This document shows positions 56,521 to 64,000 of a stretch of 64,000 nt of DNA, piece after piece. The translations under genes were made by a program, and so were the position numbers. The stretch comes from Symsagittifera roscoffensis. Its lineage: Eukaryota; Xenacoelomorpha; Acoela; Convolutidae. The notes beneath the pieces are model-generated. The model saw nothing but the letters and a program-made list of their open reading frames with translations. It was not told the DNA's origin and made no database searches. How positions within the stretch are numbered: position 1 is the stretch's first letter; each line of letters opens with the position of its first letter. Location: the NCBI RefSeq assembly GCF_963678635.1, contig NW_026971073.1, positions 290,001 through 354,000 of the forward strand. The letters run 5' to 3'.

Positions 56521-57830
56521 GAATAATGTTCATGATGTGCCTGTTTTGAATTTTATCAGTAATTTTATGTACAAGCTCATTTTTTATTTGTAAGTGTAAA
56601 TTTTTGCAGTGAATTGTTTGATTACTTATGTAATTTAACTCTTTAAATTCTTGTTTTTTTTACACAAAAGAGCTTAGCAACTAATCTTCTGGTGAAATAC
56701 ACGGAATGACGATAGATTATGGATGTTGTAGTCCACCAATTGAAAGAATTAACGATAGAGTAGACAAATTTACGAAAATTGTAACCAACTTCTTGTATAT
56801 TGTAAAACTTTCTCAGAAATTTACTCTGAGAAAGATGAAAGATAGAAAAATTAGTATGCAAAAACATCAGACACACGAAAAATTATGATATTATATTTTT
56901 CTCAGTGTTAATTTTTACCGAGGCAGAGTAATTGACAACATTGGATGATAATTTTTTAGAAATTTTGCAAATTTCAAAGATTTTTTCAATGATAGAAGAC
57001 AAAGTGATAAAAGAAAACTGAAATTGATCGTAGCAAGAATTGAGACAGAATAAATAAACAGAATGAGGTAAAAATTCATGCAATTTCGGTTGAATGTGTT
57101 TCAATTTTTTTTATGAAAATTTAAAGTTTAAATTCTCAGGAAGGTACTTCACGCTTCAAAAAAACTCTGTGGGAAATGGCTAATATGCATCTGTCATATG
57201 ATCGTGGAATAATGATGTGAAAAAAGATAAATTAATCATAAAATCAGTAATTATAAGGGAGCTGTCATCCGTTCCCCAGATAACCTGGGGAATAAAAGAT
57301 TAAGTGTGATATAAAAGTAACCAACCATGAGGAGCTGTCAAGGATCCCCTGATATCCGGTGGAGCGAAACAATTAACATGTCAAAGACAATCCCCTCTTG
57401 AAAATTTTCCCCAGATACCCTGCGAGAAGATAAATAAGGTGAAATAAGTATTTAAAAGATTCTTTCGAGAAAAAAAAATATTGTGATATATTCAATTATA
57501 AATCCCAATACACCGAAATTATCTATTTTGATTTTCTTCAGATATAAAATTCCAGAAGAAGCAGATAATGAGTGATGTTTAACTCTTCAACCTAGATTGT
57601 AAACCAGTCTTCAATAACTTTTGTCCAATTCACAAATTTTGTGTATGGGTCTTTTGCTGATGCAATACCTAAATGCGCGTAAATCAATAACTTTAATTTT
57701 TTTACGCTAAATTACACTACTAAACTATATATTTCTTTGTTTTAGATCAAAATTAGCTAACTATTGCAAAGATGGATAATTTTTTTCTCTGCAAACTATT
57801 GAAAGAATTCCTGAACTCAGGTTCAAGTAC

Positions 57831-58115
57831 ATGGGATCTCACCTCTCTGATAAAGTACCTCAACTATCAAAATACTCTTTTGCTATTTTTAACTCAGCAT
57901 CAAGCAATGATAGAGGAGAACACTGGATCGTGATTGCTCGACTGGATAAAATTTACTACTGTGCTGATTCTTTGGGTAGAAAGAGATCAATTCACCCCTT
58001 TTTGAAAAAATTTTCGATGAATGGATCCTCGAAACCTATAAAAAACTGATAGTTTGTGTGGATTTTACGCAATTTATTCAGCATATTTTTTTGTTAAATT
58101 CTTCCAGAAAAACTT
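57831..58115 (+). pseudogene. PRO: Array unit 6 protease fragment
   Basis: S-subtype, identical in translation to unit 5. Same frame break. Confidence 0.85.
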
Positions 58116-59423
58116 GAATAATGTTCATGATGTGCCTGTTTTGAATTTTATCAGTAATTTTATGTACAAGCTCATTTTTTATTTGTAAGTGTAAATTTTT
58201 GCAGTGAATTGTTTGATTACTTATGTAATTTAACTCTTTAAATTCTTGTTTTTTTTACACAAAAGAGCTTAGCAACTAATCTTCTGGTGAAATACACGGA
58301 ATGACGATAGATTATGGATGTTGTAGTCCACCAATTGAAAGAATTAACGATAGAGTAGACAAATTTACGAAAGTTGTAACCAACTTCTTGTATATTGTAA
58401 AACTTTCTCAGAAATTTACTCTGAGAAAGATGAAAGATAGAAAAATTAGTATGCAAAAACATCAGACACACGAAAAATTATGATTTTATACCTTTCTCAG
58501 TGTTAATTTTTACCGAGGCAGAGTAATTGACAACATTGGATGATAATTTTTTAGAAATTTTGCATATTTCAAAGATTTTTTCAATGATAGAAGACAAAGT
58601 GATAAAAGAAAACTGAAATTGATCGTAGCAAGAATTGAGACAGAATAAATAAACAGAATGAGGTAAAAATTCATGCAATTTCGGTTGAATGTGTTTCAAT
58701 TTTTTTTATGAAAATTTAAAGTTTAAATTCTCAGGAAGGTACTTCACGCTTCAAAAACTCTGTGGGAAATGGCTAATATGCATCTGTCATATGATCGTGG
58801 AATAATGATGTGAAAAAAGATAAATTAATCATAAAATCAGTAATTATAAGGGAGCTGTCATCCGTTCCCCAGATAACCTGGGGAATAAAAGTTTAAGTGT
58901 GATATGAAAGTAACCAACCATGAGGAGCTGTCAAGGATCCCCTGATATCCGGTGGAGCGAAACAATTAACATGTCAAAGACAATCCCCTCTTGAAAATTT
59001 TCCCCAGATACCCTGCGAGAAGATAAATAAGGTGAAATAAGTATTTAAAAGATTCTTTTGAGAAAAAAAAATATTGTGATATATTCAATTATAAATCCCA
59101 ATACACCGAAATTATCTATTTTGATTTTCTTCAGATATAAAATTCCAGAAGAAGCAGATAATGAGTGATGTTTAACTCTTCAACCTAGATTGTAAACCAG
59201 TCTTCAATAACTTTTGTCCAGTTCACAAACTTTGTGTATGGGTCTTTTGCTGATGCAATACCTAAATGCGCGTAAATCAATAACTTTAATTTTTTTACGC
59301 TAAATTACACTACTAAACTATATATTTCTTTGTTTTAGATCAAAATTAGCTAGCTATTGAAAAGATGGATAATTTTTTTCTCTGCAAACTATTGAAAGAA
59401 TTCCTGAACTCAGGTTCAAGTAC

Positions 59424-59708
59424 ATGGGATCTCACCTCTCTGATAAAGTACCTCAACTATCAAAATACTCTTTTGCAATTTTTAACTCAGCATCAAGCAA
59501 TGATAGAGGAGAACACTGGATCGTGATTGCTCGACTGGATAAAATTTACTACTGTGCTGATTCTTTGGGTAGAAAGAGATCAATTCACCCCTTTTTGAAA
59601 AAATTATCGATGAATGGATCCTCGAAACCTATAAAAAACTGATTGTTTGTGTGGATTTTACGCAACTTATTCAGCATATTTTTTTGTTAAATTCTTCCAG
59701 AAAAACTT
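59424..59708 (+). pseudogene. PRO: Array unit 7 protease fragment
   Basis: Intermediate type (AIFNSASS with KKLSMNGSS). Same frame break. The unit later loses ~400 bp near 60262-60281, joined by short filler. Confidence 0.85.
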
Positions 59709-60457
59709 GAATAATGTTCATGATGTGCCTGTTTTGAATTTTATCAGTAATTTTATGTACAAGCTCATTTTTTATTTGTAAGTGTAAATTTTTGCAGTGA
59801 ATTGTTTGATTACTTATGTAATTTAACTCTTTAAATTCTTGTTTTTTTTACACAAAAGAGCTTAGCAACTAATCTTCAGGTAAAATACACGGAATGACGA
59901 TAGATTATGGATGTTGTAGTCCACCAATTGAAAGAATTAACGATAGAGTAGACAAATTTACGAAAATTGTAACCAACTTCTTGTATATTGTAAAACTTTC
60001 TCAGAAATTTACCCTGAGAAAGATGAAAGATAGAAAAAATAGTATGCAAAAACATCAGACACACGAAAAATTATGATATTATACCTTTCTCAGTGTTAAT
60101 TTTTACCGAGAGTAATTGACAACATTGGATGATAATTTTTTAGAAATTTTGCATATTTCAAAGATTTTTTCAATGATAGAAGACAAAGTGATAAAAGAAA
60201 ACTGAAATTAATCGTAGCAAGAATTGAGACAGAATAAATAAACAGAATGAGGTAAAAATTTACGAAGCAAACTATTGTCACCCTGATATCCGCTGGAGCG
60301 AAATAATTAACATGTCAAAGACAATCCCCTCTTGAGAATTTTCCCCAGATACCCTGCGAGAAGATAAATAAGGTGAAATAAGTATTTAAAAGATTCTTTC
60401 GAGAAAAAAAAATATTGTGATATAATCAATTATAAATCCCATACAATACACCGAAAC

Positions 60458-60992
60458 CTAATTTTTGTCGAAACTTGCCATCTGAAACTTGAAAAAAAAC
60501 AGGCGTTGAAAAAAAAAAACGTTAAGAGTATCATTTTCATTGACATACTTTTCCCCTAAATAATTGGCTAAGACATTCTTAGTTTTCACATGATGTATGA
60601 TTTTCTTCACTGAGTTTTCTTTTACTAATTTCTGAACTTTTTCTGGTAAATCACTGCTGCTGAGGTCCATTTGAACTCCGGGCTGACGTTTGAGAACTAA
60701 GACTAGCTTGGGAAGATAAACTCCTCGTTTGCTGGCTAACATTTTGAATAAGCTTGAATCGTTGGAAGTAGATGAATTGGTCAATCACCGGGAAAAACCT
60801 TCTCGAAGTAGTTAATTCATCTTCAGATAAACTGATTTGTTCTTTTTGCTGCACCACTTGACCTCGGCAATCTAGTTTTTCTACTCTTGTTAATGATATT
60901 TTGATGTCACTCTCTGGATTCGTCCAAGCACATAGCACTGAATTTGGAGATAGGTACGTCTCCAACTCTGCTCGCCTCTCGCTGTTGCTCAT
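60458..60992 (-). pseudogene. Inverted PC4-like relative (60651-60992 open)
   Basis: An open 113-codon frame starts MSNSERRAELETYLSPNS at 60992. Its middle (SDIKISLTRVEKLDCRGQ, then ISLSEDELTTSRRFFPVIDQ) has the strands-then-'SLS.DEL' helix order of PC4-type domains, more typical than the M1-M3 proteins, followed by a Ser/Gln-rich tail. A second overlapping frame (60458-60784) continues it with KVQKLVKENSVKKIIHHVK. It lies five bases after the stop of the next gene upstream on the same strand (TGACGAATG). The assignment is by pattern only. Confidence 0.4.
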
Positions 60993-60995
60993 TCG

Positions 60996-61790
60996 TCAAT
61001 CAATCGAAAACGCCTTGCTTTTCTTCAGGGCGCAGTGATTCCTGGAGTGGTTATGATGTGAATGTCTATTGCTAGCTGGATAATATGTGAAGTGTAAAAT
61101 TTCAATTCTCGGGCAACCCAATTCATCAAGGTTCACAATTTTTCGAGACAAATACTTTGCCAGAAGATCAGCCTTTTCTTTTCCTTTGGCGTAAAAGATG
61201 GCACTAAGGTTTCTCCAAACAAAACTTTGAAAAATCTGATTGAGGTTTAAAAATAAATAATCGCCACTTTCCCAGTGAATTCCGTGCAAGTTATTTGTCA
61301 ACCAGTTGTATGCTTTTTGTTCAGATTTAGGAAGTGAATTGAAACTGACTGGAGGTAGAAAAATAAAAAAAAGTCACTGCAATCAGAAATTGTAATGGCT
61401 AGTTCTTTAACTATATGTTTTTTTTCCTTCAACGGAATCCTTCCAAGTCTAGCACGACTGATCTTTCCTTCAACATTCTAACAATTGATAGAGAATTGGT
61501 TTGTCAGTTCAACATATAAACAGAACGTAATACCATTCAAGTGACCAATCAGGCTGTTGTTACATTTCTAGGGTAGCATGTAACAGTAGGTGGGGCCTGT
61601 GTTATAAACTTTGTGGACAAATCCCGAGGCATCGCGTAAAATTGCATGCAGTCGTATTATTTTTGAATTATTCAGGTATTTGTCCAAAGAAGAATTGTCT
61701 ATGCAAAAAAGACCTCCATTTGGTCTAAGTTTAATGGCAACATTATAGTTTAAATCATTTTTACTAGAAAAAAAAACAGAAAACATGTAG
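60996..61790 (-). pseudogene. Inverted exonuclease-like relative, broken
   Basis: From 61786: LRPNGGLFCIDNSS, then IIRLHAILRDASGFVHKVYN and GPTYCYM match the M3 genes at 34.6 and 36.5 kb. After stops comes KELAITISD and LPPVSFNSLPKSEQKAYNWL. The open stretch 60996-61301 holds NNLHGIHWESGDYLF, FYAKGKEKADLLAKYL, NLDELGCPRIEI and a His/Cys tail (HSHHNHSRNHCALKKSKAF). This copy shows the C-terminal architecture best: a 'HGI.W..G' block, a KG.EKA block, then a CP...H...CA motif likely to bind metal. Confidence 0.45.
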
Positions 61791-62755
61791 CTAGAAAATA
61801 ATTACGGCAGTCAGAGTTTTCAGGGTAGGTTTTTTCACAGTCATGTAAATCTCGTGAATGAATTCCAACTCCGTTGAAATACCTCTAGGTTTTTCCAATT
61901 TCATTTTGCACTTCATTCAACACCTCGCGGACCTGCTGAATTCCAAGCCAGTGGAAGTGAAAGTGACCTTGCAGATACCGCTTACTCAGTCCTATATCTC
62001 GGTGGTAGATATATAGATAGATCACTGGCATTTTTTGATATTTTGAAAATTTATCAAAATAAAGTCAAATCATTCGCTCTACCCCTTTCTCAATTATCAT
62101 AGAGTCAAAATCGAATAAGTTTTTCACAAGTAGCAATGGTTACATCAGTAGCCCTGCCATTTTTCTGATTTATATAAACGCACCACGTTATTTGTAAGAG
62201 CTTGTTCAAATAAAACAGCTGTTTACAACTTTGAGCATAATCTTTCTTTGCGATTTCAACAAACCTCAAAATAAGAACTCTATGACAAGTATGAAATTAA
62301 CTACTTTTTGATCTGATACCAGTTGAAAAAACTGATAAAGTTAAATTTTCTTGATCAATATCCTCAGTGTGCCAATTTTCTATTAAACTCATTTTATCTT
62401 TTTTATTATTCAACATTTGAATATTTGATGTTAAGAAAGAAGGTTGTTAGTGACGGCGGTGATTGAGAATGAACATGCATTTCAATTCTATTTCGTACGT
62501 TTAGAGTGACGGTAGAAAAATTTTCGAGACAAACGAAAGATTTTCAAAATACAAAAAGTTAATTTTCGTCAAGGAACCAGCATTTTGCGACTGTTTGGTA
62601 AAATTGTATTTGGGAGGCCGAAAAAAAATTTTAGATCCTAAAATTAGAATCCCAGCACTTTTTGGTGATAGTTGGCAAAGCGCTGGGAAAAATGCAAAAT
62701 GCTTGCCCTTGGATCCGTGGCGGATCCCTAGAAATTTGCGAACTTCAACTGAATC
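61791..62755. other. Intergenic, no supported gene
   Basis: AT-rich sequence with no recognisable gene. Near 62650-62690 a short inverted repeat (CCCAGC...GCTGGG) sits beside the fold-back element, and GGATCCGTGGCGGATCC follows at about 62710. These may belong to a larger fold-back structure. Confidence 0.5.
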
Positions 62756-62912
62756 CCGCCGTGTGCTCTTAGGTGGGGGTCATTCCTAGGGGGTCAAAAA
62801 GGTCTCAAAACCTAAGTGAAGGGTCCTAAAAAGTAAGGACTCCTCACTAAGGTTTTAGGACTTTTTTTACCCCCCCTAGGAAGGACCCCTCCCCCCTTAG
62901 GACACACGGCGG
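62756..62912. mobile_element. Fold-back (MITE-like) hairpin element
   Basis: The two arms, about 62756-62826 and 62842-62912, are imperfect complements, starting CCGCCGTGTGCTCTTAGG and ending CCTTAGGACACACGGCGG. Its GC-rich content differs from the AT-rich surroundings. No ORF and no clear target duplication is visible, so the family is unknown. Confidence 0.65.
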
Positions 62913-62931
62913 CTTACGATACTACTGATTG

Positions 62932-63137
62932 ATAACGCGCGCCGAGAATTTTCAAAAAAATAAACATTTCTACTCGAAAGCTACAAAAATTTGTTTTTCT
63001 TACCATAATCTTACCATTACGCAGAGCATAAAACCTCACCATTGGTATTCCCTATCTTAATACATTGTAGACTCTCTTCGCTATCTTAATAGATAGCCAG
63101 CAGTCACGAAAACAATAACCGATCTTAAAACATGGGG
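62932..63137 (-). repeat. Worn Maverick terminal repeat at the right border
   Basis: AACGCGCGCCGAGAATTTT, CTTACCATAATCTTACCATT, CATTGGTATTCCCTATCTTA and CTATCTTAATAGATAGCC follow the order of the M2/M3 right repeats but with many changes. It ends after ACATGGGG without the C run and the terminal CATCT. It marks the right edge of Maverick-derived DNA in the window. Confidence 0.75.
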
Positions 63138-64000
63138 ACAAAGATTCGTTGAGCAGATGAGTTCCCAAAATTTTGCAAGCTCTCAATGGAGAGCCCAGCT
63201 GGCCTTGGTTTTATTGCTTTTGTATCGCTCACTAGATTTCATGCCTCAGCGTATCTCAAGATCTCTTTAACTGAAAATTCTCGGCAGATCATCTTCTTCT
63301 TCCTAGCAAAAGAAGAAACCGTTCACAGGTAGAGCCAAATATCTCGAGTCTGGAGCATAGAATATAATAGAGCATGCAAGCTTGCTGCAACCTGTGACAT
63401 CATCTCTATCGTGCCAAACTAATATTCGGTACTTGTTTGTTGTGTACTTGCATCTAGTGATGTTTCATAAATCTTTTTTGATGACTTCAACCATGTGCAG
63501 CGTTTGAAAAGGAATATTGAATTGAGTCAGGAAGACTCCAGGTGTTTTTCGCACAAGAAAGTAAAAAGGGTAAAGATAGCTGTCCTGTTTTGAGAAAAAG
63601 ACTTTTCGAAGCAAGAGCTGAGTTAAGATAACGATTGAAGAAGTGAATAATTGAAGACAAGCATAATTGAGCGAAGGAGTTGACTATCAATGTTGACTGC
63701 AGCTGAATAGAAATTTTAATTTGTTTTATAGCTCAAATTGGTGGGTTCATTCAGTTCAAATGCGTGGGTTTAACCAATCGGGGTAGAATTTACTCTATTG
63801 GACTGTTTTTGTGTCTAACAAAGTTTCCACTTCCTTTCATGGAAAGATTTTTAATACGCCGTGATCAAACAGAATTATCCTCCCATTTTAGAAATGCTTA
63901 TACTCTTTTTTTTTAGAGTGTGAACAAATTCATTTTAATTATGATTTTAAAATGTCCTGTTCAATCAGAGAACAAAATTAAAATTAAGGACTTAAGTATT
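63138..64000. other. Right flank, no supported gene
   Basis: Mixed-composition sequence without Maverick similarity that I can see. A 67-codon minus frame (63487-63690) has no recognisable feature. Confidence 0.5.

Larger units (their letters stand above)
49328..60457. repeat. Seven-unit ~1.6-kb satellite made of protease DNA
   Basis: Units start at TTATCTATTTTGATTTTC: 49328, 50994, 52661, 54255, 55924, 57519 and 59112. Lengths are 1666, 1667, 1594, 1669, 1595, 1593 and a last truncated unit to 60457. Each contains the damaged Cys-rich exon, its intron (GTAAAT...TTTTAG), a protease fragment, ~450 bp of post-protease DNA and ~500 bp with GGAGCTGTCA repeats and hairpins. Units are very similar. 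Two length classes differ by a 73-bp deletion between short AAAAAT repeats. Confidence 0.95.

Noticed and set aside
49328-60457. Possible CRISPR-like or regulatory repeat array
   Set aside because: Units are 1.6 kb, contain gene fragments and have no unique spacers; ordinary tandem amplification explains them.

Overview
The window is AT-rich eukaryotic DNA, most probably from a nematode: introns are short and end in TTTTCAG or TTTTAG after GTAAGT- or GTATGT-type donors, and the repeat proteins look like the nematode branch of Maverick/Polinton elements. About 57 kb (6.2-63.1 kb) is made of Mavericks, virus-like DNA transposons with a protein-primed type B DNA polymerase, retroviral-type integrase, A32/FtsK-like packaging ATPase, penton-like and double-jelly-roll capsid proteins and an adenain-like cysteine protease. 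Almost every gene is broken, so this is a Maverick graveyard, though a recently rearranged one.

Layout: 1-6.2 kb is flanking DNA with a curious AC-rich (minus-strand) cluster of overlapping ORFs at 1.2-3.5 kb. M1 left half is 6193-19563: terminal repeat, polB (-), membrane protein, 162-aa acidic protein, a minus-strand ~195-aa protein, PC4-like protein, exonuclease-like protein, small membrane protein, ATPase, a small ORF, integrase, penton. M2 left half is 19570-31446 and repeats the same order. M3 is 31453-44504 with both terminal repeats, and is heavily rearranged. M2 right half is 44511-47555: core protein, capsid, protease, terminal repeat. M1 right half starts at 47562: core, capsid, protease. 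So three elements sit inside one another, and both inner elements are inserted at the same point between the penton and core genes, with 6-bp duplications (ATAGTT/ATAATT and ATAGTT/TTAATT).

The M1 protease end has expanded into a seven-copy tandem array of a ~1.6-kb unit (49328-60457), a young satellite grown from a dead gene. Beyond it, 60.46-63.14 kb holds an inverted fragment of a further Maverick relative, a fold-back element and a worn terminal repeat; the last 0.9 kb is unremarkable flank.

In a working element polB would replicate the DNA, INT would insert it with 6-bp target duplications, penton and capsid proteins would form the shell, the basic core protein would bind packaged DNA, ATP would drive packaging and PRO would mature the particle. 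The accessory genes shared by the copies (membrane proteins, 162-aa protein, ~195-aa minus-strand protein, PC4-like and exonuclease-like proteins) have no role I can assign with certainty, and they are the best candidates for undescribed biology here. All similarity statements come from motif recognition by eye; no database search was run.
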